From the NCBI GenBank assembly GCA_913009675.1, contig CAJVXD010000075.1:1-6451 (forward strand): a stretch of DNA of 6,451 nt. Reading direction: 5' to 3'. The translations under genes and the position numbers were made by a program. This stretch comes from an uncultured bacterium. Its GTDB lineage: Bacteria > Omnitrophota > Gorgyraeia > Gorgyraeales > Gorgyraeaceae. Shown here piece after piece: positions 1 through 6,347 of this stretch. The notes below the pieces were generated by a model. The model saw only the letters and a list, made by a program, of their open reading frames with translations, was not told the origin of the DNA and ran no database searches. How positions within the stretch are numbered: position 1 is the stretch's first letter; each line of letters opens with the position of its first letter.

Positions 1-200
1 TGGCCAGGGCTGCCTTTATCGGAGCGGCGTATTCAGCTGCGGCTACTTCTATATCGATGCAGGATTTTGTAAAAAAGGTTGCCTCAAAAGGCGGCACAAC
101 AGAAGCAGCACTCAAGGTATTTAAACAAAAAGGGTTGGAGCATATTGTAAAACAAGCCGTGCAGGCGGCATACGCACGTTCTCACACCCTGAACAAATAA
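1..200 (+). CDS. proC: Pyrroline-5-carboxylate reductase, C-terminal part (partial at window edge)
   Basis: Only the last 65 codons are present; the reading frame starts at base 3 and ends with TAA at 198-200. The enzyme reduces 1-pyrroline-5-carboxylate to L-proline with NAD(P)H in the cytoplasm, the last step of proline synthesis. The visible part is the helical dimerisation domain. The ASKGGTTEAAL segment matches the ProC family signature around the conserved GGTT, and it is followed by the usual KVF..KGLE and a final VQAAYARS helix, where the family ends with A..RS.EL. The N-terminal Rossmann domain lies outside the window, so integrity of the whole gene cannot be judged. The stop codon lies inside the left arm of a long hairpin that leads directly into the mtnP ribosome binding site. 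Confidence 0.88.
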   Translation, partial: ARAAFIGAAYSAAATSISMQDFVKKVASKGGTTEAALKVFKQKGLEHIVKQAVQAAYARSHTLNK

Positions 201-241
201 CTTCACACTTTCGTGACACACGCGAAAGTGTGAAGTTATTT
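195..241 (+). other. Long perfect hairpin between proC and mtnP (terminator-like or regulatory)
   Basis: Bases 195-213 and 223-241 are perfect 19-bp reverse complements. Adding a G-U pair (214/222) and a G-C pair (215/221) gives a 21-bp stem with a 5-base loop. The left arm includes the proC stop codon. The right arm ends in a run of only four T (239-242), then the mtnP Shine-Dalgarno sequence GGAGG follows at once (243-247). The stem strength suits an intrinsic terminator for proC, but the T tract is short and leaves almost no room for a separate mtnP promoter. It could instead be a partial terminator, an mRNA-stabilising structure, or a structure influencing mtnP translation. The sequence does not decide between these. 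Confidence 0.7.
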
Positions 242-252
242 TGGAGGTGATA

Positions 253-1107
253 ATGGCTAAGATAGGGATTATTGGTGGTAGCGGCTTGTATCAGATAGAT
301 GGATTAAAGGAGATAAGGGGTGTCAAAGTAGATACGCCTTTTGGCGAGCCGTCCGACAGCTTTATTATCGGAAAGGTTGAGGGTGTCGAGGTTGCGTTTT
401 TGCCAAGACATGGAAAGGGCCACAGGATCTTGCCTACAGGAATTAATTATAGGGCCAATATATATGGTATGAAAAAACTTGGCGTAGAGCAGATTATATC
501 TATTTCAGCGGTCGGCAGTTTTAAAAAGGAACTCAAGCCCCTTGATATAGTGCTTCCTGACCAGTTTGTTGACAGGACCAATCAAGCGAGGAAGACTACC
601 TTTTTCGGAGGCGGCATAGCTGCGCACATAAGTTTTGCAGAGCCTGTCTGTCCTAACCTGAGAGGTCTTATTTATATCTCAGGAAGGGAGATGGGGCTTA
701 CCATACATGATAAAGGCACATATCTCAATATGGAAGGGCCTGCTTTTTCCACAAGGGCGGAATCGCTCCTCTATAAAAGCTGGGGCATGGACATAATAGG
801 TATGACAAATATGCCCGAGGCCAGGCTTTCAAGAGAGGCAGAGATATGTTACTCCACAGTCGCATTTATCACTGACTATGATTGCTGGCATGAAGAGGCA
901 GTTAATATCGATATGGTAATAGGAAATTTGACCAAGAACGCCGAGATCGCCAAGAGACTGATAAAGAAGATCATACCCCTCCTTGCAAGGGAAAGGAATT
1001 GTGGTTGTAAAGATGCCCTGCAATATGCTATCATAACTGACAAAAAATTGATCCCGGATAAGATAAAGAAGGAATTGGACATTATAATAGGAAGGTATAT
1101 TGATTAA
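253..1107 (+). CDS. mtnP: S-methyl-5'-thioadenosine phosphorylase
   Basis: This 284-residue protein has the usual length for trimeric MTA phosphorylases. It cleaves 5'-methylthioadenosine, a by-product of polyamine synthesis and other SAM-dependent reactions, with phosphate to adenine and 5-methylthioribose-1-phosphate in the cytoplasm. Visible motifs in order are the phosphate loop GGSG (8-11), PRHG (51-54), the MEGPAFSTRAE segment (160-170), GMTNMPEA (183-190) and TDYDCW (207-212). Asp208 and Asp210 match the adenine-binding acids of human MTAP; related guanosine/inosine phosphorylases have Asn there. A CGC pair (250-252) near the C-terminus resembles the CxC seen in several family members, including thermostable ones. 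The ATG at 253 is chosen because GGAGG (243-247) lies five bases upstream and the product then begins MAKIGIIGG; an in-frame TTG at 241 overlaps that site and is unlikely. A purine nucleoside phosphorylase role is a less likely alternative. Confidence 0.93.
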   Translation: MAKIGIIGGSGLYQIDGLKEIRGVKVDTPFGEPSDSFIIGKVEGVEVAFLPRHGKGHRILPTGINYRANIYGMKKLGVEQIISISAVGSFKKELKPLDIVLPDQFVDRTNQARKTTFFGGGIAAHISFAEPVCPNLRGLIYISGREMGLTIHDKGTYLNMEGPAFSTRAESLLYKSWGMDIIGMTNMPEARLSREAEICYSTVAFITDYDCWHEEAVNIDMVIGNLTKNAEIAKRLIKKIIPLLARERNCGCKDALQYAIITDKKLIPDKIKKELDIIIGRYID

Positions 1108-1126
1108 GGCTGTCCTGAAAGCAGTT

Positions 1127-1298
1127 TCCCTCAGGCAGGGGGACAGGGTGTTGAAGGCTTCTTTATTTTGCGAAACATATGATCAACGGACAACGAGAGA
1201 GATTGCCTGTCAAAATAAAAAAGAGTGAGGCCCAGCCCTACAAACAACATATCTTTTGGCCGAACGTCCTTCAACACCCTGTCCCCCTGCCTGAGGGA
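1127..1298. repeat. 172-bp MITE-like element with perfect 31-bp terminal inverted repeats
   Basis: Bases 1127-1157 and 1268-1298 are exact reverse complements (TCCCTCAGG... and ...CCTGAGGGA), separated by 110 bases. Just inside, 1158-1170 pairs with 1211-1223 at 12 of 13 positions, so the transcript could fold into a nested structure with an unpaired segment of about 44 bases on the right. The arms are rich in G and C, unlike the A/T-rich interior. No transposase is encoded; the interior has only a 40-codon open frame that looks fortuitous. Length, long perfect arms and position between genes suggest a miniature non-autonomous mobile element. I could not see a convincing target-site duplication, so the family is unassigned. 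There is no T tract after the right arm, so it is not a typical intrinsic terminator. Together with 1108-1126 and 1299-1360 it fills the mtnP-ileS gap. Confidence 0.8.
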
Positions 1299-1360
1299 TG
1301 AGCAAAGCCCCTAACAGTAAGAGCCGCCTCCGTAAGAACGCGGGAATCTACAGGAGTAAT

Positions 1361-4102
1361 ATGGATTACAAGAAGACACTGAATCTACCAAAGACAGCCT
1401 TTCCGATGAAGGGCAATCTGCCTGAAAAAGAGCCGGCTATTTTAGCAGAGTGGATAAAACAGGACATCTATGGAAAGATAAGAAAGATGCGAAAAGGTGC
1501 CCGTAAATATATACTTCACGACGGCCCGCCTTATGCTAATGGTAATATCCATATAGGCCACGCCTTAAACAAAACCCTGAAGGATATAGTGGTCAAATTT
1601 AAGACCATGCGAGGTCTCGATGCGCCGTATGTGCCTGGATGGGATTGCCATGGCATGCCCATAGAGCATCAGTTGTTCAAAGAGATGAACAAGACAAAGC
1701 ATGACGTGGACCAGCTTGCATTCAGAAAGATGGCGCATAAATTCGCAATGAAATTCGTCGGTATACAGAAAGAAGAATTTAAAAGACTCGGTATCTTTGC
1801 TGACTGGGACAGGCCTTACCTGACCCTGGAACCTCAATATGAAAAGGAGATAGTGGCGAGTTTCAACAAGCTTGCAAGGGATGGATTTATCTATCGTGGA
1901 TTAAAACCTATAAATTGGTGCGCCAGATGCGAAACAGCCCTTGCCGAGGCCGAGGTGGAATATAGAAACCGTCTTTCCCCTTCGACATATATTAAGTTTC
2001 AAATAAGGCCTTCAGCCTCAGCCTTTTTAGTATGGACAACTACACCGTGGACGCTCCTTTCAAATGTTGCAGTTGCCGTACACCCTGACTTGGATTACGT
2101 GGAATTTAGGACAGAGACCGGAGAGATTCTTGTCCTGGCGGAAGACCTCATGGATCCTGTAAAGAATAGACTGGGGCTTAAGGGAGAGATTGTCAAAAAG
2201 ATAAAAGGCAAAAGCCTCGAAGGGCTTGTGACCCGACATCCGTTTTTAGATAGGGATTCAAGGGTTATCCTTGCAGAATTTGTTTCCAATGAAGACGGGA
2301 CAGGCTGCGTGCATATTGCGCCTGGTCATGGCCAGGAAGACTACGAGGCAGGATTGAGGTATAACCTGCCTGTTATTATGCCTGTAGATTACAAGGGGAG
2401 ATTCGTAAAGAAAACAGGTTGCGAGATACCGGATACCCTGATAGGAAAAGATGTGTTTGAGGCAAATGATGTTGTCCTTAAAATACTGAAGGACAAGAAG
2501 GTGCTTTTGTTCTCTGAAAAGACCGGGCATTCCTACCCGCATTGCTGGAGGTGCAAACAGCCCCTTTTATTCCGTGCCACAAAGCAGTGGTTTTTGGGTG
2601 TGGATAGGAAGGATCTTCGTTCCAGGACAATCAAGGAGGTTTCGAAGGTTAAGTGGGTACCTGCAATAGGCGAGCGCCGTATCTCGACTATGATAGGGCT
2701 TAGACCTGACTGGTGCCTTTCGAGGCAGCGCTACTGGGGGGTGCCGGTACCTATATTATATTGTTCATCATGTGACACAGGGATAATCGACGAAGGGATA
2801 ATGAGGGAAATAGAGGGGGTATTTGAGAGGGAGGGTTCCGACAGCTGGTTTTTAAAGGACCTCTCGAGTTTTATGCCGGCTGGTTTCAGCTGTCCACGAT
2901 GCGGGGGCAGGGAATTCAAAAAGGAGACGGACATACTGGATGTCTGGTTTGAATCAGGTGCAAGTCATCAGGCGGTTCTGAAGGTTCGAAAGGAACTGGG
3001 CCTTCCGGCAGATCTGTATCTTGAAGGCAGTGACCAGCACAGGGGATGGTTTCAGTCCTCTTTACTGATAGGGATGGGTGTGATGGGCAAGGCCCCTTTC
3101 AATAGTGTCCTGACGCACGGTTTTGTGGTTGACGGAGATGGCAAAAAGATGTCTAAATCAGCCGGCAATGTGATTGCACCTCAGGAGATTATCTCTAAGA
3201 AAGGCGCCGATGTCCTAAGATTATGGGTCAGCTCTTCTTCTTATTTTGACGACGTAAAGATATCAGAGGAGATATTGCAACGCACCGTTGAGACATACAG
3301 AAAATTCAGGAATACCGCAAAGTTCCTGCTTGGCAATCTGTACGATTTTAATCCTGAGAAGGAGTATGTAGAGGTCAGGGATATGTCTGAGATTGACAGG
3401 TGGGCGCTTTCACGCCTGAATTCCACCTTAAAAGAGATAACAGATGCATTTGAAAGGTTTAAATATCACGAGGTGACGAGCTCTATTTACAGATTTTGTA
3501 TAGTGGATATGTCGAGTTTTTATCTCGATATATTAAAGGATAGGCTATATACCTTTGGCCGCAGTTCAAAGGCCAGAAAATCAGCGCAGACAGCCCTTTT
3601 TAAGATACTGGATGTCTTGGTAAGGGTTCTTGCGCCCCTGATTCCGTTCACGGCTGAAGAGATATGGAGACATTTTAAATGTGAGTCCTCAGTGCATCTT
3701 TCAGCCTGGCCTGAGATAGAGGAGGGGACAATAGATATTGAGCTTGAGAAGAGGTGGTTAAGATTGAAGGCCCTTAGAGAAGATGTCCTGAAGGCCCTAG
3801 AAGAGAAGAGGATAGCCGGGTTTATAGGCAGTCCACTTGAGGCAAAAATAAAGCTTTACATAGAAGGGGATTTAGAGTATAATTTTTTAACTCAATATTT
3901 AAAGGCACTGCCCTCTATCTTTATAGTCTCCCAAGTGGAGCTGGAGAGATCCGATAAGAGGGCCATAGAAGTCAGCAAGGCGTCTGGTGAGAAATGCAGC
4001 CGCTGCTGGAACTGGAGCGAATCTGTGGGGGCTGACAGTTCCCATCCGACACTCTGCAAGAGATGTCTGTATGTAGTCATAGAAGGGAGTCGAATTTCAT
4101 GA
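1361..4102 (+). CDS. ileS: Isoleucyl-tRNA synthetase
   Basis: This 913-residue class I aminoacyl-tRNA synthetase charges tRNA-Ile with isoleucine using ATP and edits mis-activated valine. In order: [12 protein letters not shown] with HIGH at 64-67; the CP1 editing domain with TTPWTL (227-232) and GHGQEDY (322-328), Asp327 being the expected editing acid; [30 protein letters not shown] at 596-600; the helical anticodon-binding domain starting near DRWALSRLN; and a C-terminal zinc site with Cys879, Cys882, Cys899 and Cys902. The intact HIGH, KMSKS and C-terminal zinc site fit the ordinary bacterial form (E. coli IleS is 938 residues). The ATG at 1361 is preferred because AGGAG (1352-1356) precedes it and the product begins [16 protein letters not shown], the common bacterial start. 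An in-frame ATG at 1298 would add 21 unconserved residues and lies on the edge of an inverted-repeat element with no spaced ribosome binding site. The stop overlaps the next start (ATGA, 4099-4102). I see no clear promoter or T-box. Confidence 0.97.
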   Translation: MDYKKTLNLPKTAFPMKGNLPEKEPAILAEWIKQDIYGKIRKMRKGARKYILHDGPPYANGNIHIGHALNKTLKDIVVKFKTMRGLDAPYVPGWDCHGMPIEHQLFKEMNKTKHDVDQLAFRKMAHKFAMKFVGIQKEEFKRLGIFADWDRPYLTLEPQYEKEIVASFNKLARDGFIYRGLKPINWCARCETALAEAEVEYRNRLSPSTYIKFQIRPSASAFLVWTTTPWTLLSNVAVAVHPDLDYVEFRTETGEILVLAEDLMDPVKNRLGLKGEIVKKIKGKSLEGLVTRHPFLDRDSRVILAEFVSNEDGTGCVHIAPGHGQEDYEAGLRYNLPVIMPVDYKGRFVKKTGCEIPDTLIGKDVFEANDVVLKILKDKKVLLFSEKTGHSYPHCWRCKQPLLFRATKQWFLGVDRKDLRSRTIKEVSKVKWVPAIGERRISTMIGLRPDWCLSRQRYWGVPVPILYCSSCDTGIIDEGIMREIEGVFEREGSDSWFLKDLSSFMPAGFSCPRCGGREFKKETDILDVWFESGASHQAVLKVRKELGLPADLYLEGSDQHRGWFQSSLLIGMGVMGKAPFNSVLTHGFVVDGDGKKMSKSAGNVIAPQEIISKKGADVLRLWVSSSSYFDDVKISEEILQRTVETYRKFRNTAKFLLGNLYDFNPEKEYVEVRDMSEIDRWALSRLNSTLKEITDAFERFKYHEVTSSIYRFCIVDMSSFYLDILKDRLYTFGRSSKARKSAQTALFKILDVLVRVLAPLIPFTAEEIWRHFKCESSVHLSAWPEIEEGTIDIELEKRWLRLKALREDVLKALEEKRIAGFIGSPLEAKIKLYIEGDLEYNFLTQYLKALPSIFIVSQVELERSDKRAIEVSKASGEKCSRCWNWSESVGADSSHPTLCKRCLYVVIEGSRIS

Positions 4103-4473
4103 CAAAGAAAGAGTTAGCCAGGCTTAAAGAGCTCCTTTTAAAAAAAAGAGAAGACATATTAGCTGAAATCAACAGCATAGTTAGGGAAAATCTAAAATCT
4201 CAAAAAGAGGCCTCAGGAGACCTTTCCGGTTACAGCTACCATATGGCTGATATGGCCAGTGATAGCTATGAAAGGGAGCTCAGTTTGAATATCGCAACCG
4301 AAGAACGGAAAGTCATTTACGAGATTGATGAGGCATTAAAGCGCATAAAGGACGGTAAATACGGTGTATGTCTTTCCTGCGACAAAAAGATCCCTCTTAA
4401 ACGCTTGAATGCCTTACTATATGCAAAATACTGCATAAAATGCAAGTCAAAGGAAGAAAATACCAGGCGCTGA
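4099..4473 (+). CDS. Short DksA/TraR-type C4 zinc-finger protein (probable RNA polymerase-binding regulator)
   Basis: This 124-residue protein has an N-terminal helical half likely to form a coiled coil (residues 3-35 and 55-85) and a C-terminal zinc finger with Cys91, Cys94, Cys112 and Cys115 (CX2C-X17-CX2C, the DksA spacing). The family enters the secondary channel of RNA polymerase and alters promoter response, often with ppGpp. Aligned without gaps to E. coli DksA from the tip (DPVDRA) through the ERK segment, the tip here reads HMADMA (48-53): Asp74 is kept as Asp51 and Ala76 as Ala53, but Asp71 is replaced by His48. The protein is also shorter than the 151-residue E. coli DksA, so it belongs to the broader DksA/TraR group and its exact function is uncertain. 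The ATG at 4099 overlaps the ileS stop, with AAGGGAG at 4083-4089 serving as ribosome binding site within ileS; an earlier in-frame ATG at 4063 lacks support. Confidence 0.88.
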   Translation: MTKKELARLKELLLKKREDILAEINSIVRENLKSQKEASGDLSGYSYHMADMASDSYERELSLNIATEERKVIYEIDEALKRIKDGKYGVCLSCDKKIPLKRLNALLYAKYCIKCKSKEENTRR

Positions 4474-4949
4474 TTGTTCCCTTTTGCATCCTCTTGATCC
4501 TTAGCTTGGATCAGTATTTAAAGGCCATGGTTCATCTCAAGCTTGAGGTAGGGGATTCTATACCTGTAATAAATAATATCCTCCATATTACATATGTGAC
4601 AAATACAGGGGCTGCATTCGGCCTTTTTAAGAGCAGCACCTTAGTTTTTATCCTGATAGCTATAGTGGCTATCCTTTTTACTTCAACGCTTATTTTAAGA
4701 TCGCTCAAGAAAGGAGAGTTTTCGTTAAGGCCGGTATTCAATATTGGGCTTATCCTTATAGTCTCAGGGGCAATAGGCAACCTGATAGACAGGTTGAGAT
4801 TCGGGTATGTTATTGATTTTATCGATGTCAGGATATGGCCGGTTTTTAATATAGCAGACGCATCGATTACCACAGGCACATTCCTTTTAATCCTCTCCTT
4901 CGTATTATCTCAAAAAGAGAGATCCGCTTCTATAGTTGCGATATTTTGA
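4440..4949 (+). CDS. lspA: Lipoprotein signal peptidase (signal peptidase II)
   Basis: This 169-residue inner-membrane aspartic protease removes signal peptides from diacylglyceryl-modified prolipoproteins, cutting before the lipobox cysteine. Four hydrophobic segments are visible, near 9-23, 66-86, 100-116 and 141-156. Conserved family residues can all be placed: Asp24 and Lys28 (DQYLK), Asn55 in TNTGAAFG, GNLIDR (113-118), Asp126 in VIDF, and FNIAD (136-140). By comparison with the P. aeruginosa structure, Asp126 and Asp140 should be the catalytic pair. The stretch between them is shorter than in that enzyme, in a region that varies in the family. The ATG at 4440 lies 34 bases inside the upstream dksA-like gene and I see no good ribosome binding site for it. 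It is chosen because it gives the usual short basic N-terminus (QVKGRK) before the first membrane segment; translation is probably coupled to the upstream gene. A lipoprotein that it could process is encoded next. Confidence 0.96.
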   Translation: MQVKGRKYQALIVPFCILLILSLDQYLKAMVHLKLEVGDSIPVINNILHITYVTNTGAAFGLFKSSTLVFILIAIVAILFTSTLILRSLKKGEFSLRPVFNIGLILIVSGAIGNLIDRLRFGYVIDFIDVRIWPVFNIADASITTGTFLLILSFVLSQKERSASIVAIF

Positions 4950-4985
4950 TTATCCTGTTTTTATATCGTTGAGATTCAAAAACGC

Positions 4986-5014
4986 TTGACTTTATAGGGT
5001 TAGGGTATTATAGT
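4986..5014 (+). promoter_or_regulatory. Sigma-70-type promoter for the OmpA-like lipoprotein gene
   Basis: A -35 box TTGACT (4986-4991) and a -10 box TATAGT (5009-5014), each differing from consensus at one position, are separated by exactly 17 bases. Transcription would begin around 5020-5022, giving a leader of about 20 bases that contains the strong ribosome binding site AAGGAGG (5027-5033), five bases before the ATG at 5039. It lies 37 bases after the lspA stop and suggests the downstream gene is a separate transcription unit. No obvious terminator precedes it, so read-through from lspA is also possible. Confidence 0.75.
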
Positions 5015-5038
5015 AAATAAAAAAAGAAGGAGGTCGAT

Positions 5039-5770
5039 ATGCCGTCTCTAAAAAAAATATTTTCTCCGTTTTTATGTCTGCTCTTGATATCCCTGTTAAT
5101 CTCAGGTTGTTCTATAACAATCCAGAAAGGCAGGCGGAGCGACATAGAAAGGATAGGTTCGCTCAATTACGAACTTGAGGCCATGAATGCCAGGTTAGAA
5201 AAGTTGCAGCAGCAAAAGGATAATGAGATAAAGGAACTGGCAGAGGCAAAGAAGCTTCTTGGAAAGCAGTTAAAGAAGGAGATAGGGGAGAAAGAGGTGA
5301 GACTGGAAATGGCCAAGAAGGGATTATCTATTATATTCTTGGCAGAGGTACTTTTTGATTCAGGCAAGGCAGATATCAAAAAAGAGGCCTTCGGGGTGCT
5401 TGATAAGATTGCAAAGGTCTTGAAGAATAATTTGAGAGGCAGAGAGATAGACATAGCAGGCCATACAGATAATCGACCTATAAAGTATTCGGGATGGAAG
5501 TCTAATTGGGAACTCTCGACTGCCAGGGCTACCAGCGTACTGCATTATCTCGTTGATAAAAGAGGTCTTAACCCCAATAGATTATCTGCTACGGGTTATG
5601 GAGAACACAGGCCGGTAGCTTCTAACGATACAGTAGAAGGCCGCAGGCAAAACAGGCGCGTTGAAATATTGGTGCTTCCCAAGAACATGGAAAAGATACA
5701 GGCTGATATGGATAAGATAACGGAGAGAAGGAGAAATATCCAGAGGCGTTTAAGGAGATATAAAAAGTAG
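5039..5770 (+). CDS. OmpA-like peptidoglycan-binding lipoprotein with coiled coil
   Basis: This 243-residue protein probably ties the envelope to the cell wall. It begins with a lipoprotein signal peptide: Lys5-Lys6, a hydrophobic core (7-21), then the lipobox ISGC with Cys24 as the lipidated residue. Ser25 follows, so there is no Asp retention signal and outer-membrane sorting would be expected by the E. coli rule. Residues 35-95 are highly charged with heptad-like spacing and probably form a coiled-coil stalk. An OmpA/MotB-type domain spans about 97-214: LFDSGKADI (105-112), GHTDN (141-145), NWELSTARA (156-164), TGYGEHRPV (185-193) and EGRRQNRRVEI (200-210). Asp144 and Arg163 match the pair that binds diaminopimelate in OmpA-like domains. 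A very basic tail (215-243) extends past the domain. The start has a strong Shine-Dalgarno and its own promoter. The domain order differs from classic Pal by its long stalk, so I give no gene symbol. MotB-like function is unlikely without a membrane anchor helix carrying an ion-binding Asp. Confidence 0.9.
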   Translation: MPSLKKIFSPFLCLLLISLLISGCSITIQKGRRSDIERIGSLNYELEAMNARLEKLQQQKDNEIKELAEAKKLLGKQLKKEIGEKEVRLEMAKKGLSIIFLAEVLFDSGKADIKKEAFGVLDKIAKVLKNNLRGREIDIAGHTDNRPIKYSGWKSNWELSTARATSVLHYLVDKRGLNPNRLSATGYGEHRPVASNDTVEGRRQNRRVEILVLPKNMEKIQADMDKITERRRNIQRRLRRYKK

Positions 5771-5820
5771 ATTGCGTGTTTAAAATTATCTTTGATAGGA
5801 TATTGAGAGGTTGAGGCCGT

Positions 5821-5859
5821 GCTTGTCACTTACGTCGTTTTGTTTCGTAAGTGATACGC
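5821..5859 (+). other. Hairpin between the lipoprotein gene and the coiled-coil gene
   Basis: TCACTTACG (5826-5834) is the exact reverse complement of CGTAAGTGA (5846-5854), with an 11-base loop rich in T. A G-U pair, an A-U pair, one mismatch and two more G-C pairs extend the stem to 5821 and 5859. No run of T follows, so it is not a normal intrinsic terminator. It stands about 50 bases after the lipoprotein stop and ends nine bases before the probable ribosome binding site of the next gene. It could be an operator-like palindrome, an mRNA end-protecting structure or a REP-type repeat. Confidence 0.6.
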
Positions 5860-5878
5860 TTATAGGAAAGGGGTGGAT

Positions 5879-6280
5879 ATGGACAAGACAAGAGTTTCTC
5901 TAGTAACGGCTGCGGTTGTATTAAGTATTGTTTGTATTGTCCTCGCGGCAAATGCAGTCATACTTAGTTCAAAACTAAGTACTGAAAAGGCAAGATCAAA
6001 GGCACTCAGCGCACAGGTTACAGATCTCAGGACCAGTCTATCAGATATTACTGTTGGCTACAATAAGCAGGTAAAGATTGTTAAGGAACTGCGGTATTCT
6101 TTAGATGCGGCGAGAAAAGAAACAGGAGACGTAAGGAAGGAGATAGATACACTGAAGGCAGACAACAGAAACCTTAAAGGTAGGCTTGACGGTGTATTGA
6201 ATGCGCTGCAGGCTGTGCCGTCTGCGCCTTCCAATAAGGCCGGGATAGCGAAAGAGACCAGTGTTCCTCCCGCAAAATAA
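5879..6280 (+). CDS. Small membrane-anchored coiled-coil protein, function unknown
   Basis: I do not recognise this 133-residue protein. It has one hydrophobic segment near the N-terminus (about 7-30), preceded by short charged residues and lacking a lipobox cysteine in the right place, so it is probably an uncleaved single-pass anchor. Residues 33-110 are charged and helix-prone with hydrophobics spaced like a coiled coil. The last 23 residues are rich in Pro, Ala, Ser and Lys and are probably disordered. This resembles many bacterial envelope or division accessory proteins by architecture only. The ATG at 5879 is preferred over an in-frame GTG at 5873 because AAGGGG (5868-5873) lies five bases before it; the GTG would sit inside that site. 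It lies 108 bases downstream of the OmpA-like lipoprotein, also a coiled-coil envelope protein, so a shared role is possible but unproven. An intrinsic terminator follows 16 bases after the stop. Confidence 0.75.
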   Translation: MDKTRVSLVTAAVVLSIVCIVLAANAVILSSKLSTEKARSKALSAQVTDLRTSLSDITVGYNKQVKIVKELRYSLDAARKETGDVRKEIDTLKADNRNLKGRLDGVLNALQAVPSAPSNKAGIAKETSVPPAK

Positions 6281-6296
6281 TTTTATGGAATAGATG

Positions 6297-6343
6297 AAAA
6301 CGCGAACGGTGCTTTCTAAAAGGCGTCTTCGCGTTTTTATTTT
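6297..6343 (+). terminator. Rho-independent terminator after the coiled-coil gene
   Basis: AAAACGCGAA (6297-6306) pairs perfectly with TTCGCGTTTT (6328-6337). After a single bulged C (6307), the stem continues with G-C, A-U and G-U pairs (6308-6315 with 6320-6327) to a four-base loop, CTAA. The right arm runs into a T-rich tract (6334-6343, interrupted by one A), as in a classic intrinsic terminator. It ends the unit containing the small coiled-coil gene and possibly the lipoprotein gene. Confidence 0.88.
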
Positions 6344-6347
6344 GAAA

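Noticed and set aside
1151..1183. Possible promoter with TTGAAG (1151-1156) and TATGAT (1178-1183) within the inverted-repeat element
   Set aside because: The spacer is 21 bases, too long for a normal sigma-70 promoter, and nothing else supports it.
1179..1301. A 40-codon open frame starting at ATG 1179 inside the inverted-repeat element and ending in an ATGA overlap with the ATG at 1298
   Set aside because: No ribosome binding site and no recognisable motif; its last third is encoded by the repeat arm. The opposite strand also has a similar-length open frame, as expected by chance.
1108..1360. T-box or other tRNA-responsive leader upstream of ileS
   Set aside because: I could not find a T-box-like conserved sequence or a terminator with a T tract; the region is mostly explained by the inverted-repeat element.
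2258..2542. 94-codon open frame on the - strand opposite ileS
   Set aside because: Antisense shadow of a well-conserved coding region, with no independent support.
4532..4879. 115-codon open frame on the - strand opposite lspA
   Set aside because: It lies wholly within lspA, which has all its family motifs, and shows no motif or ribosome binding site of its own.
4939..4968. Weak stem CGATAT/ATATCG after lspA as a terminator
   Set aside because: Only six A/T-rich pairs with a long loop and no suitable T tract after the stem.
5772..5801. Possible promoter TTGCGT (5772-5777) with TAGGAT (5796-5801) for the small coiled-coil gene
   Set aside because: Each box matches only four of six consensus bases, and a hairpin lies between it and the gene; too weak to call.
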